Source: Isochrysis galbana (lineage: Eukaryota > Haptophyta > Isochrysidales > Isochrysidaceae). From it: DNA of 64,000 bases. Positions within the stretch are counted from its first letter, which is position 1. Each line of letters begins with the position of its first letter. The notes beneath the pieces are model-generated. The model made no database searches. It was given only the letters and a program-made list of their open reading frames with translations, and was not told the origin of the DNA. The translations under genes were made by a program, and so were the position numbers. The DNA lies in contig CM030939.1 of the NCBI GenBank assembly GCA_018136815.1, forward strand, positions 496,001 through 560,000, in the 5' to 3' direction. Of the stretch, positions 21,781-32,102 are shown one piece after another.

Positions 21781-22885
21781 GGGTTGATGGATGTCCATCG
21801 TCATGCAAACTGGTACTTGACATTTGCATTGTGCTCATTTTTATGGTGCTCTGCCATGTGTTCCAAGTCCCCTTGACTAGCCCTCTGCACTCAGTATCAG
21901 GGTCATCTTTATAGATCGGCATAACGATCTCTTTGGCCTCGACGCGCGTCACATAAGACGCCCCCTCCCGGCGACTTGGCTGCCGTTTCAATTCGGAATG
22001 GTACACTCGGCATAGCTGTTGGACTGCCGGATACGGCATACCAAGCCCCCACCTTCTGCCTCCTATCCTAACCTCCTCCACACTCAAAATATTGCAATAT
22101 TCACACCACACACGCGACCTCGCTTCTACTTTTTGTCGCCACGCCCATACTCTCATGGGCAGTGTTGGGGCAATAGCAATAGCGCGCAAGCCTGTACCGA
22201 TTCGGAGCTATCACTAGCGCTAGTAGCTGGTGACAGCTATCGGGTGGCTGCCAGCTGGCGCCAGATCTTTGGTGGGAAGAGCTAGTCATGCCAGCTAGCG
22301 CCAGCTCTGGCTCTGGAGGGCAGAGGGTGGGGGAGAAACGACACCAATTGTAAATAATTATACAGTATAAAGTTTTAGGGCGGTCAAACACGCCTTTTAC
22401 TTTTAACTTCTAAGGGTGAAAATTCACTTAGTCAAGAGTGAGGTTTTATCACGCGATTTTTAGGGTATTACATTTGTAATGGGTATATTAGGCAGAATCT
22501 TATAGGGCGGTCAAACACGGCTTTTTAAGTACTAATATGGGGGGGGGGGGGGTCGACATTTTTGACCGTGAGCGGAAAGCCCCGGCGAAAGCGGCTCGGA
22601 GGGTCTCCCCGCCTTTTCAGAATCCTCGTCCGAAAAGACGGTGCGAAGTCCCGTCGGAACCCCCCCCCCTGCACACGCTCTGGCGGCTCACACGAGCCGA
22701 ACTGGACGTCGCTCCCACTGAGAGATGTGTTTCTTTACTCTAAAAGGTGCCTAGACATATATTAAATTAGGGGTCCGACGCCCCATATTGCCTATAAAGC
22801 AAATTTCAAACCCTGGTGCCCCAGCGATGACGTCCGCGCATGCACATGCGCACCACACACGGCTCGCACACTGCCGATTCGGCCG
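21781..22885. other. Intergenic with short repeated motif
   Basis: The motif AGGGCGGTCAAACACG occurs at about 22377 and 22503, each followed by CTTTT, and again near 63507. AT-rich sequence and a G-run (22539-22552) lie between. A minus-strand ORF at 21767-22189 has no recognisable features and runs into the eL14 3' end; it is not called. Confidence 0.4.
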
Positions 22886-24136
22886 TCAAAGGATGCTCCT
22901 TGACGGTCCCGACCCTCGCCCCGCAGGATTCGCTCTGGCTCGCGATTGACAAGGAGCTGGAGCACCAGGACGCCATGGCGCTCGACGCTTCTCGCTGGTC
23001 GACAAAAGTTTGTTGGCCGCTAGCGGGACAGGTGCGCTGCCGATCGCGCCCGCTCTGGCGCAGGTCGACCGAGCCCAATGCCTTTGCCGCCCCAAACGGC
23101 AGGTTCCCGGCTCGTCTTTCGACGCTGTTGAACGCGGGCTGGAGACCGGGGACGAAGACGAGGAAGACGAAGAGGTAGGAGAACTGTAGCGGCGGCGGCG
23201 GCGGTTTTTCTTCTTGTCTTTATGAGCCTTTTTAGGTTTCGATGAGGAGCAAGGGAGCGGCGGTGGCGGAGGCAAAACATCCTCGCCGCCAAAATCGGAT
23301 GGAGGTGGAGGCGGGCTGGCTGCCTGGACTGGAGTAGGAGGGAGTCGGCTTCGCTCGATCGCGCTGGTGACCGCAGCGAGTTGCTGAGAGAACTGTGCGG
23401 CCATGGCCTGCATGAGCTCGATATAACGCAGCTCGACGGGGTTGAGCCCCGGTGAAGCCGAAGAGGTTGGCGGCGGGACCGCAGCGGACGGTGGAGAAGG
23501 AGAAGGAGAGAGATGAAGAAGGGAGTCGGGCAGCAGACCCGGGGCCTCTTCACCTCGAGATGGAGGACTTGGCGCGACCGAGGCGACCGAGAGTCGTTCG
23601 AGGGAGGTGAGGTAGGGCTCATAGGCTGCCTCCGAGTCCGATGGCAGGGGTGGCGGTGCCTCGCGGCATGCGCGAGAAGAGGGGAGGAATCCTTCCAGAG
23701 GATTATCCTCACCCTGGAAAGACTCGGGCTTGGGCCCATCTCCAACGGACTCAGGCGGCGAAGGCGGAGATGATGGTGGGGGGACCGCAGAGAGATCAGG
23801 AGGAGAGGAAAGGGAGGGCATCACCTCCCACTGCGAGGGTGGTGGTGGATGTCCGTCCGGAGAGGAGAAAGGGGGCAGGGCAGGCATGATGCCCGACTCT
23901 GCAGAGGTGGGGGAGATCCCCATTGAGACGTCCAGCGCGGGACGCACCGAGTGAGATTCTACACCTGACGAATTGGGATGGCCCATGGGGCCTGAGGGCA
24001 ATGAGGGAGGGGCAAAGCCGGCGGCAGGCGCAGCGAGGGAGGCCACTTCGGAGGTGCTGACGGGCTGAAGCCCGTCAGCAGAGGAAGGCGGGCAGGCGGG
24101 CCTGAGCGAGGGCGAAGACGGCGGCGAGAGCGACAT
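22886..24136 (-). CDS. gag-like protein of the outer, older Ty3/gypsy relative
   Basis: An open minus-strand frame from ATG at 24136 encodes about 416 residues. The N-terminus, MSLSPPSSPSLRPACPPSSA, is nearly the same as that of the inner element and lies inside the LTR. It continues with a Pro/Ser-rich region, a helix (ELMQAMAAQFSQQLAAVTSA) and a Lys/Arg-rich then Ser-rich tract (KKAHKDKKKNRRRRRY). No zinc knuckle or protease follows and no pol is found on this side, so the outer element is truncated at about 22.8 kb. The frame itself has no stops. Confidence 0.6.
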   Translation of the reverse strand: MSLSPPSSPSLRPACPPSSADGLQPVSTSEVASLAAPAAGFAPPSLPSGPMGHPNSSGVESHSVRPALDVSMGISPTSAESGIMPALPPFSSPDGHPPPPSQWEVMPSLSSPPDLSAVPPPSSPPSPPESVGDGPKPESFQGEDNPLEGFLPSSRACREAPPPLPSDSEAAYEPYLTSLERLSVASVAPSPPSRGEEAPGLLPDSLLHLSPSPSPPSAAVPPPTSSASPGLNPVELRYIELMQAMAAQFSQQLAAVTSAIERSRLPPTPVQAASPPPPPSDFGGEDVLPPPPPLPCSSSKPKKAHKDKKKNRRRRRYSSPTSSSSSSSSPVSSPRSTASKDEPGTCRLGRQRHWARSTCARAGAIGSAPVPLAANKLLSTSEKRRAPWRPGAPAPCQSRARANPAGRGSGPSRSIL

Positions 24137-24392
24137 CGAGCGAGCGGCAAGAGGTGAGGGTGAGTGAGCGGAGGGCTGTGTTGGCAGGGGCTGACGAGGA
24201 GAGGTGAGACTGTAGGGTACGAGTGTTAGACGAGAACGAGAGCGACGAGAGCGAGAACGACGGATGACGATTGACGACAGACGACGGACAAAGAGACTCA
24301 GGAAACACTCCAACTCTCGTCTGACGACTCTCTCACGTAACTCGACTAAAATCAAACCCAAACACTCCGACCAGACGACGACGGACGACGAT
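23966..24392 (-). repeat. Outer LTR, part 1 (split by the inner insertion)
   Basis: It begins TGACGAATTGGG and aligns with the LTR of the inner element up to GGACGACGAT at 24392, where the inner element starts. The rest of the same LTR resumes at 31684. The two parts total 846 bp, close to the 848-bp LTR of the inner element. Confidence 0.88.
24388..24392. repeat. Target site duplication ACGAT, left copy
   Basis: ACGAT directly precedes the TG end of the inner element and is repeated at 31679-31683 directly after its CA end. Confidence 0.85.
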
Positions 24393-25240
24393 TGACGAAT
24401 TGGGATGGCCCTTAGGGCCTGAGGGCAATGAGGAAGGATGCATGCCGGCGGCAGGCGCGGCGGAGGAGACGACTTCAGAGGTGCTGACGGGCTGAAGCCC
24501 GTCAGCAGAGGAAGGCGGGCAGGCGGGCTTGAGCGAGGGCGAGGACGGCGGCGAAAGCGACATGGAACGAGCGGCGAAAGGCGAGGGTGAGTGAGAGGAG
24601 GGCTGTGGTGGCAGGGGCTGGCGAGGCGAGGAGGGATTGTAAGGTCTGAGTGTTACGAGAGCGAGAGCGACGAGAGCGAGAGCGACGACGGATGACGACT
24701 GACGACAGGACGACGGACAACGACACCCAGGAAAACACCCCGACTCTCGCCCCACGACTTTCTCACGTAACTCGACTGAAATCAAACCCAAACACTCCGA
24801 TCAGACAACAACGGACGACGATCAAAGGGCGATCTGTCGGCGATCTTGTCTGGAACGGGAATCGCACCATAACGGAATCGAGGGGCAATCTTGCTACGCA
24901 GGATTCCAAGAGACCTACCAAATAAGACGAAAGGAGTGCGATGTGCCTAAGGGGGAGATGCGAAGAGGTCGCAAATTAAACCTGATTGCCCCCAGAAGCA
25001 GATAAAGAACCGCAGGGGAGATAGCAAATTAAACCTATCTGCGAGGCGCCTGGGAGGAAGAAAGGTGGGGAAACTTCCCTTCTCTTTCGAGAGGAAGAGA
25101 GAGGGCGCTCCACAACCCACGATCCCATGCATCCAAGCGAAGCTTTTGACCGAGAACGAGGACGAGAGAATTATAACGATAAATACCGAACGACGAAGAG
25201 AAGAGCGAAGCCTAACGAGTGTCGATTCGCGAATGCGACA
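24393..25240 (-). repeat. 3' LTR of the inner Ty3/gypsy element
   Basis: It pairs with 30831-31678 at a constant offset of 6438 bp. On the plus strand it begins TGACGAATTGGG and ends CGAATGCGACA. It carries the first 57 codons of the gag frame. Confidence 0.95.
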
Positions 25241-25446
25241 CCCCCCTGCTAGGATCGAGCGTCCCGCGAGGAAATGAAGAGAACCTAACGGACATCGGAG
25301 ATCTCCAAGCAAGCCACGAGAAAGGCAGAAGAGCAATCCTGAATGAGACCGAATGAGCCAAGAGCGAAGAGCGAATAAATCCGAAGAGCGAATGAAACAA
25401 TAAATCGAGAAGTTACGAATTACGAACAACGAACAATCGAGGACCG

Positions 25447-25695
25447 ATGAGAACGCGGAACGACAAGAATCGAGAATCGAGAGCGAGAAACGAAGAACGC
25501 GGAACGACGAGAATCGAGAATCGAAGAACGAGAAACGAAGAACGCGGAACGACGAGAATCGAGAATCGAGAGCGAGAAACGAAGAACGCGGAACGACGAG
25601 AATCGAGAATCGAGAATCGAAGAACGAACGACGAAGAACGCGGAACGACGAGAATCGAGAATCGAAGAACGAACGACGAACGGCGAACGACGAAC
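25447..25695. repeat. Minisatellite in the retroelement 3' UTR
   Basis: Variable units built from GAACGCGGAACGACGAGAAT and CGAGAATCGA-type blocks are repeated about six to eight times. On the minus strand they give repeated SRFSSFRV/RSSILDSRRS peptides that are not a real protein. Confidence 0.85.
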
Positions 25696-26218
25696 TATAA
25701 GAATAGTGCGCGACGATCGAAGAGACAGGAAGTACCACACCCGTCCGGACGATAAGTGTAGAATCGGCGGCCGGCGCGGCAGACCGCAGGACTCAACGCT
25801 GCAACCCATCCTCTTCTCTCTTTTACGAGAGTTTTACCTGGATGTTTGGGCGGTGTGGCGGCACCCAAGTTACAACGCGGCGTCTCCTGTTCTTCGATAT
25901 ATGAGTAGTCGAACGGCCAACGGCGAAAGGCGGCGAGATATCACGACGGGCTCGGCACGTCACGCGCGAGCTAAACGACGAGGTTCGGGGTCTCCTGACA
26001 GAGCGCAGCGAAAGGGGAGGGAGATCCATCCTCCGTGGTCGAAAGGGGGGCGAGCCATACCTCTCTTCCCGCGGGGGGAACTATTCGGCGGCCGCGGGGG
26101 GAAAATTCGGCGACCGCGGGGGGGGAACTGGAAAAGAATTCCCGTACGTTCCCGTACCCCGATCAAACGTAAACGACGGCGTTGAGAGATATCTGAAGGG
26201 GCGTGACAGTCGCGACTG

Positions 26219-29200
26219 TCAGAAGAACGCAGAGGGTGTATCGAGGAGAGAGACGAGGGTGCGATCCGATGGCGACAGGCGTGCGAGAGCCTCGGAGCGA
26301 CAGCGAACGAAGGTAGGCGAGGCAAGGGCAGCGTGCGCAAATGCGTGGGAGCCAAACCACGGGGAACCGCGCGACGACCCCGACGAGTACCACCACTGCC
26401 CGAGGACGAAGACCGCGTGCTGCGGCCGCATCATTGGACCTGCAGGGTTGGCAACAGACGGGCGGGCTGAGACGGGCAACTGGGAGACATGAGCAATGGG
26501 GCCACTGTGCGAGGACGGTGCGAGGCGAGGCGAGCGGCGCGGGGCCTGATGATCCAAGCCGGTGGTCTCGGATCCCACGGGAGCTTCGATCGCGTGCGAC
26601 GTCGGCGGGGCTGAGACGGTCTGAGATTGTGATTCTGCAGCCCGCTTTCTCATCTGAGGCTTACGAAGAGGCGGGAAGGGGTGAGCATCATCATAGGCGG
26701 TGACGAGCGACTCGCAGCGGCGAAGCAATTCGGCTAGCGGCTCCCATGTGGCCGCAGCTTTCGCGTAACCACGCCACTTGACGAGATACTGCCTGGAATC
26801 ACCTCGACCCTTGCGGTCAAGGAGTGAATCCACCAGATACTCATCTGTTTGGACAGGATCTTCATCTGTGAGGGTATAGTAGGGACGGAGGTTAGTCACA
26901 TGCACCTCCTCGGAGAGGAGGCGATTTTCTTGGTCGCGTAGTCGGTAGCGGCCAGCGCCAAGCGCCTCAGCAATGCGGTATGGTCCGCTGTAGTGGTAGA
27001 GGAGCTTGTTGCGGTGTCCTGGAATCTTGCGAACCACCCTATCACCTGGGGCAAATTGGATAGGGGGAGAGTGAGTGCGTAGTGTGTCAGCGAGTGCGTC
27101 GGCTTGAGATTCTAAAGTTGCATCATAAGCCGCGGCCCACGCCGCCTTTAAACGACAATGCATTTTCCAAGCGTACGAGCGAATTTCCTGAGGTAACTCG
27201 GGAGGCGGGCCAGTGTCAGGTGGATCAGAAAGCTGTGCAGGCAGGCGAAGCTCACGGCCATAGAGCAAGGCAGCAGGCGACATGCGGGTAATGCGATTGG
27301 CGGAAGCGCGCATGCTCATTAGAAAGAACGGGAGATGATCGACCCAATGACCGCCGCCTTCATCAGTAGCGCGAGCCATGTTGATCAATGTTTGCTGAGC
27401 TCGTTCGACCAGGCCCACGCTCTCGTGATGATGAGGTGTGCTCGGCCGCAAGTCGGTGCCGGTGCGCTCGAGGATGATCGAGGTGAGTTGACTAGCGAGA
27501 TTGCTGCCGGAGTCCGAGCGAAGTTGCCTTGGTACTCCGTGCCGAGAAACGACGTACGACATGAAGGCGTGAAGAGCGTCGGCACTCGAGGGGTCGCCGT
27601 TGTGAGGGGCCGCCTCGATCCAACGAGTGAGCGAGTCTACGAAAACGAGGAGCTTGTCGAAGCCTCGAGAGCCCTTGATGAAGTCGTGCGTGGGAGCCAT
27701 CGACACGACGTCGCAAAAGACGATGTCGAACGGATAGGCGCCGACCTGCGGTCCCTTCGGATCTGCGAGGTGACGGAAGGGAGGCTTAGCTAAGGTGCAC
27801 TCGTGGCATTGGCGAACGTGCTCACAGACGTCTGCGTTCATGCCAGGCCAAAAATATCGGTCGCGTAAAAGGCGCGCCATTCGGTTGTCGCCGAGGTGGC
27901 ACAGGTGGTCGTGAAAGGCTTCGAGGTAGGCGCGGCGCATCGTCTTCGGCACGTAGAGGCAGAGCTTCTCGCCGTCTCTCGTCGGCACTCGTCGATAGAG
28001 TAGTCCTGATCGCAACAGGCATCGCGAAGATTCGCGACTAAGCCAACGCAAGCGACGGTGATCGAGATCGGGTTTGTGAGGAGACGCGGAGAGGAAGCGA
28101 ATGAGGTCGTGGCAGTCGGGGTCCTCGGCCTGTGCCTCCTTGAGCGCCTCGGCGTTAGGTGTACCGACGTCGAGGTAGGAGAGGTTGATAGAATCCCTGG
28201 TCGTAGAGGACAATCTGGACGACCGTTCGTCAGCTTGCAGACTGGATGCCGTGGTGGTACGAGAACGAGAGGCAACGACGGCTGGCGACTGCCCATCCGA
28301 TGCCGTGGTGGAGCGAGAGCTAGGAACGACGGCGGCTAGCAGCTGCCCACCCCCCTGCTTAGGAGCGGACGTCTCCGACGTCCCATCGTCTGCCGCCACC
28401 AAGCGTGACACGCCATCCGCGTCTTTGTGATTAGCGCCCGGCTTGTGCTCGACGGTGAAGCGATACTCGGACAACTTGAGCGCCCATCGCATCAGGCGCG
28501 ACGCTGGCCCACCCTGGACGGTGTCCTTCATGGTGTGTAACCAACGGAGAGCTTGGTGATCAATGACGAGGCGGAAGTGCCGGCCCCAAAGGTACGGTCG
28601 CCAAGTGCGAATGCTTTCCAAGGCGGCGAGAAGCTCCACTTCGGTGGTGGTCCAATGACGCTCCGCGGCGGTGAGGCGGCGACCGTAATACGCGACGACA
28701 TGCTCGTGCCCGTGGTCGTCAATTTGCGACAGGACTCCGCCGATACCCAGAGTACTGGCCGCGTCCGTTTTGACGATGAACTCTTTGTCGTGACGGGGCG
28801 CAGCCAACACTGGTGCGGACGTGATGAGGTCGATGAGGCGGCGGATCGCTGTCTGACACTCAGGTGACTGAGAGACGGTGGCCACATCGACACCCGTACG
28901 CGTGAGGTCGGTGAGAGGGGCCGCAACGTGCGCGAAGCCCTTGATGAACCGACGGTAGTACGAGCAAAGACCGAGAAACGAGCGGACTTTTTCGAGCGAG
29001 TTGATGTGACGCGGATCGATCGAGCGTACCGCCTCGACTTTCTTGGGGTCCATCTCGAGACCACGACGAGAAACGACGTGCCCGAGGTACTCGCCCTTGA
29101 TAGCGAACAAGATGCACTTGGAGGCCTTGCACGAGAGACCGGCCCAACGGAGACGCTCGAGAACGAGATCGAGACGGTGAAGCATCTGCTCGAATGAGGC

Positions 29201-30079
29201 GTCGACGCGTTCCTCTAGCGTGCTGCCTGTACCTGTCGACCAAATTCCGATGTCGTCCAGGTACGGCATGCAAATCTCCCACGCGAGGCCTTGGAGCACC
29301 GCGTCCATGAGACGACACATGTAGGACGGGCCGGATTGGACGCCGAACGGGAGGTAGTTGAACTCGTACTTCTGGCGGTGGGTACAGAACGCCGTGATGG
29401 GTTTGTCCTCCTCCTTGATAGGCAGACACCAGAAACCGGAGGCGAGATCGAGCAAGCAGAGAAACAAAGAATCTCGAGAGCCTTGGCCTCGAGATAAACG
29501 ATCGATCGCTTCGACGGTGAGCGGTAGAGGGCTGTCCGAGATACGAAGCTTCGAGTTCGTGTCCCGATAGTCGACGCAGAAGCGAACGGATCCATCTTTC
29601 TTACCGACGAGAACAACCCGCGAAGCCCATGGCGAATTGGACTTACGAATGATGCCCGCCGCCTCCATCTCAGCGACGTGCTTGTCGACGATGGCGCGGC
29701 CCTCGTCACCCATCTTGGACGGAGCGTGTCGGTGGGCTGTAGCGCCGGGGAGGAGAGGCAGCTCGACCTCCATCACGTGCGTGTGCCGAGGGTTCTTCGG
29801 GTCGAGGGCGAACGCGTCGACATGCCGTGCCAGCAGGCAGCGTACGCGCTGCTTCTGGGACGGCGACAATTGCTTGTCGGGGTCAATGGTGATAGCGTCG
29901 AGGAGCGCGCGCTGTGCCTCGGTGAGCGAGGACTCGGGGTCGTCTCCATCACCGGCGGCTGTCGACCGCGCTTCGTGCAACTTGTACTCGATGTGAGCTG
30001 ACGCCACCGGCGAGTACGCGGTGACTCCGGATCGATTGAACGACTGAAACGAAAACGCGAACTTCGGGAACGACGGCAT
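26219..30079 (-). CDS. Ty3/gypsy pol: reverse transcriptase, RNase H, integrase, chromodomain
   Basis: An intact 1286-codon frame. After about 130 residues come the RT motifs (RVVLVGKKDGSVRFCVDYRD, LPFGVQSGPSYM and the catalytic MPYLDDIGIW), then the connection region and RNase H (FIVKTDAASTLGIGGVLSQ, TEVELLAALES, LVIDHQALRW). Integrase follows with an H2C2 zinc finger (HDHLCHL ... CHECTLAKPP), core aspartates (FCDVVS, LRSDSGSNLASQ) and the glutamate region HHHESVGLVERAQQ. A chromodomain lies near the end (DEYLVDSLLDRKG ... QYLVKWRGYAKAAATWEP). No stop is present. The first codon is not certain to be the start, because pol may be made by frameshifting or reinitiation. No clear aspartic protease DTG/DSG motif is seen upstream. 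Confidence 0.95.
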   Translation of the reverse strand: MPSFPKFAFSFQSFNRSGVTAYSPVASAHIEYKLHEARSTAAGDGDDPESSLTEAQRALLDAITIDPDKQLSPSQKQRVRCLLARHVDAFALDPKNPRHTHVMEVELPLLPGATAHRHAPSKMGDEGRAIVDKHVAEMEAAGIIRKSNSPWASRVVLVGKKDGSVRFCVDYRDTNSKLRISDSPLPLTVEAIDRLSRGQGSRDSLFLCLLDLASGFWCLPIKEEDKPITAFCTHRQKYEFNYLPFGVQSGPSYMCRLMDAVLQGLAWEICMPYLDDIGIWSTGTGSTLEERVDASFEQMLHRLDLVLERLRWAGLSCKASKCILFAIKGEYLGHVVSRRGLEMDPKKVEAVRSIDPRHINSLEKVRSFLGLCSYYRRFIKGFAHVAAPLTDLTRTGVDVATVSQSPECQTAIRRLIDLITSAPVLAAPRHDKEFIVKTDAASTLGIGGVLSQIDDHGHEHVVAYYGRRLTAAERHWTTTEVELLAALESIRTWRPYLWGRHFRLVIDHQALRWLHTMKDTVQGGPASRLMRWALKLSEYRFTVEHKPGANHKDADGVSRLVAADDGTSETSAPKQGGGQLLAAVVPSSRSTTASDGQSPAVVASRSRTTTASSLQADERSSRLSSTTRDSINLSYLDVGTPNAEALKEAQAEDPDCHDLIRFLSASPHKPDLDHRRLRWLSRESSRCLLRSGLLYRRVPTRDGEKLCLYVPKTMRRAYLEAFHDHLCHLGDNRMARLLRDRYFWPGMNADVCEHVRQCHECTLAKPPFRHLADPKGPQVGAYPFDIVFCDVVSMAPTHDFIKGSRGFDKLLVFVDSLTRWIEAAPHNGDPSSADALHAFMSYVVSRHGVPRQLRSDSGSNLASQLTSIILERTGTDLRPSTPHHHESVGLVERAQQTLINMARATDEGGGHWVDHLPFFLMSMRASANRITRMSPAALLYGRELRLPAQLSDPPDTGPPPELPQEIRSYAWKMHCRLKAAWAAAYDATLESQADALADTLRTHSPPIQFAPGDRVVRKIPGHRNKLLYHYSGPYRIAEALGAGRYRLRDQENRLLSEEVHVTNLRPYYTLTDEDPVQTDEYLVDSLLDRKGRGDSRQYLVKWRGYAKAAATWEPLAELLRRCESLVTAYDDAHPFPPLRKPQMRKRAAESQSQTVSAPPTSHAIEAPVGSETTGLDHQAPRRSPRLAPSSHSGPIAHVSQLPVSARPSVANPAGPMMRPQHAVFVLGQWWYSSGSSRGSPWFGSHAFAHAALASPTFVRCRSEALARLSPSDRTLVSLLDTPSAFF

Positions 30080-30302
30080 CGCAACCTAGGGTACCATCCC
30101 CAGATTGGAACGACAACAAGAAGGCTTTGCTCAGCCGTCCGAGGGACGGCGAGCTCGTAGATCGGAGAGGCGAAACATTAGAGGTACGAAGTGAAACGCG
30201 AACGGGAGTGACAGAAGTATCGAGAAGCGAAAGGGGTGGCGGTCCAGGCCGCCGAGGAATCGAGAAGTCAACGAAGCAAATGGCGGCGGCCTCGCCCAAT
30301 CC

Positions 30303-31001
30303 CTAACGGCGGTTGCGGCCAAGGACGACGAGACGACGAAGGTAGGCGCGGTGGGCGTCGGGAATCTCCGGCTCGCCCTCGCAAAGGAAGCGGATGAACG
30401 GTTGACAATAGTACGGCGAATGGGCGCCATCGCCTGTCCCATATCGCCAATTGTCGGGGTGGTCGGGGCGAGCCGTATCGTGATCGGGAGGAGCGGGGCG
30501 GAAGGCGCAATAGGCACAGCCGGTGGCTGTGGTCCATACGCCGCCCTCAGACGTAGGGCGCTGCGTGCGAGGCACCTTCATAGACGCGTCGGTCGGACGG
30601 GCCCTAGCGAATGAAGCAGCTAGATCAGCGTGCCCACAATAGCGTGACATGGGGTCGAAGTCGACCTTAGCATTACGCCACGATTCCAAATCCCATTTGG
30701 CAGGTGGTGGTGGATGACCGTCCGAAGAGGAGAAAGGGGGCAGGGCAGGCATGATGCCCGACTCTGCAGAGGTGGGGGTGACCCCCATTGAGACGTCCAG
30801 CGCGGGACGCACCGGATAGGATTCTACACCTGACGAATTGGGATGGCCCTTAGGGCCTGAGGGCAATGAGGAAGGATGCATGCCGGCGGCAGGCGCGGCG
30901 GAGGAGACGACTTCAGAGGTGCTGACGGGCTGAAGCCCGTCAGCAGAGGAAGGCGGGCAGGCGGGCTTGAGCGAGGGCGAGGACGGCGGCGAAAGCGACA
31001 T
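30303..31001 (-). CDS. Ty3/gypsy gag-like protein beginning inside the LTR
   Basis: The frame runs from ATG at 31001, 171 bases inside the 5' LTR, to a stop at 30303, giving 232 residues. The N-terminus is Pro/Ser-rich. The C-terminal half has SRYCGHADLAASFARARPTD and TGCAYCAFRPAPP followed by PYYCQPFIRFLCEG, a possible Cys-rich binding module. Related sequence is seen at 40.7 kb and 53.5 kb. The gag is short for the family and no CCHC knuckle or protease is visible between it and pol, so the element may carry an internal deletion or use a divergent gag. A TTG-initiated extension to 31229 is possible but less likely. Confidence 0.7.
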   Translation of the reverse strand: MSLSPPSSPSLKPACPPSSADGLQPVSTSEVVSSAAPAAGMHPSSLPSGPKGHPNSSGVESYPVRPALDVSMGVTPTSAESGIMPALPPFSSSDGHPPPPAKWDLESWRNAKVDFDPMSRYCGHADLAASFARARPTDASMKVPRTQRPTSEGGVWTTATGCAYCAFRPAPPDHDTARPDHPDNWRYGTGDGAHSPYYCQPFIRFLCEGEPEIPDAHRAYLRRLVVLGRNRR

Positions 31002-31678
31002 GGAACGAGCGGCGAAAGGCGAGGGTGAGTGAGAGGAGGGCTGTGGTGGCAGGGGCTGGCGAGGCGAGGAGGGATTGTAAGGTCTGAGTGTTACGAGAGC
31101 GAGAGCGACGAGAGCGAGAGCGACGACGGATGACGACTGACGACAGGACGACGGACAACGACACCCAGGAAAACACCCCGACTCTCGCCCCACGACTTTC
31201 TCACGTAACTCGACTGAAATCAAACCCAAACACTCCGATCAGACAACAACGGACGACGATCAAAGGGCGATCTGTCGGCGATCTTGTCTGGAACGGGAAT
31301 CGCACCATAACGGAATCGAGGGGCAATCTTGCTACGCAGGATTCCAAGAGACCTACCAAATAAGACGAAAGGAGTGCGATGTGCCTAAGGGGGAGATGCG
31401 AAGAGGTCGCAAATTAAACCTGATTGCCCCCAGAAGCAGATAAAGAACCGCAGGGGAGATAGCAAATTAAACCTATCTGCGAGGCGCCTGGGAGGAAGAA
31501 AGGTGGGGAAACTTCCCTTCTCTTTCGAGAGGAAGAGAGAGGGCGCTCCACAACCCACGATCCCATGCATCCAAGCGAAGCTTTTGACCGAGAACGAGGA
31601 CGAGAGAATTATAACGATAAATACCGAACGACGAAGAGAAGAGCGAAGCCTAACGAGTGTCGATTCGCGAATGCGACA
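30831..31678 (-). repeat. 5' LTR of the inner Ty3/gypsy element
   Basis: Identical by eye to 24393-25240. Its upstream (high-coordinate) end is followed by the ACGAT duplication at 31679-31683. Confidence 0.95.
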
Positions 31679-31683
31679 ACGAT
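31679..31683. repeat. Target site duplication ACGAT, right copy
   Basis: Matches 24388-24392 on the other side of the inner element. Confidence 0.85.
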
Positions 31684-32102
31684 CAAAAGGCGATCTGTCG
31701 GCGATCCCGTCTGAAAGGGGAATCGCACCATAACGGAAACGAGGGGCAATCCTGCCGCACAGGATTCCAAAAGACCTATCGAATAAGACGAAAGAAGTGC
31801 GACGTGCCTATGGGAGAGATATGATGAGGTCGCAAATTAAACCTGATTGCCCCCAAAAGCAGGTAAAGAAACGCGGGGGAGATAGCAAATTAAACCTATT
31901 CGTGAGGAGCCTAAGAGGAAGAAAGGTGGGGAAACTTCCCTTCTCTTCGAGAGGAAGAAAGAGGGCTCTCCACAGCCCCAGATCCTAGGCGTCCGAGCGA
32001 AGCTTTTGACCGAGAACGAGAGAAAGCAGAGAATTATAACGATAATACCGAACGACGAAGAGGAGAGCGAAGCGTAACGAGTGTCGATTCGCGAATGCGA
32101 CA
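31684..32102 (-). repeat. Outer LTR, part 2
   Basis: It continues the LTR interrupted at 24392 and ends CGAATGCGACA at 32102. Compared with the inner LTR it has several substitutions and short gaps (for example 31700-31760 and 31990-32040), showing it is an older copy. Confidence 0.88.

Larger units (their letters stand above)
24393..31678 (-). mobile_element. Complete chromodomain Ty3/gypsy LTR retrotransposon, 7286 bp
   Basis: The element lies on the minus strand: 5' LTR 30831-31678, gag 30303-31001, pol 26219-30079, a 3' untranslated region with a minisatellite, a polypurine tract AGCAGGGGGG just outside the 3' LTR, and the 3' LTR 24393-25240. The LTRs are 848 bp, start TG and end CA on the plus strand, and appear identical when compared by eye. 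It is flanked by the 5-bp duplication ACGAT. The sequence just inside the 5' LTR (GGTGTAGAATC on the minus strand) is conserved in the outer element and is a candidate primer-binding site; its tRNA was not identified. These features indicate a recent insertion. Confidence 0.93.

Noticed and set aside
21767-22189. 140-residue minus-strand ORF with WCEYC
   Set aside because: No family recognised, it runs into the 3' end of eL14, and the Cys pair alone is weak.
25420-25809. ORFs with repeated SRFSSFRV peptides
   Set aside because: They come from the minisatellite in the 3' UTR of the gypsy element.
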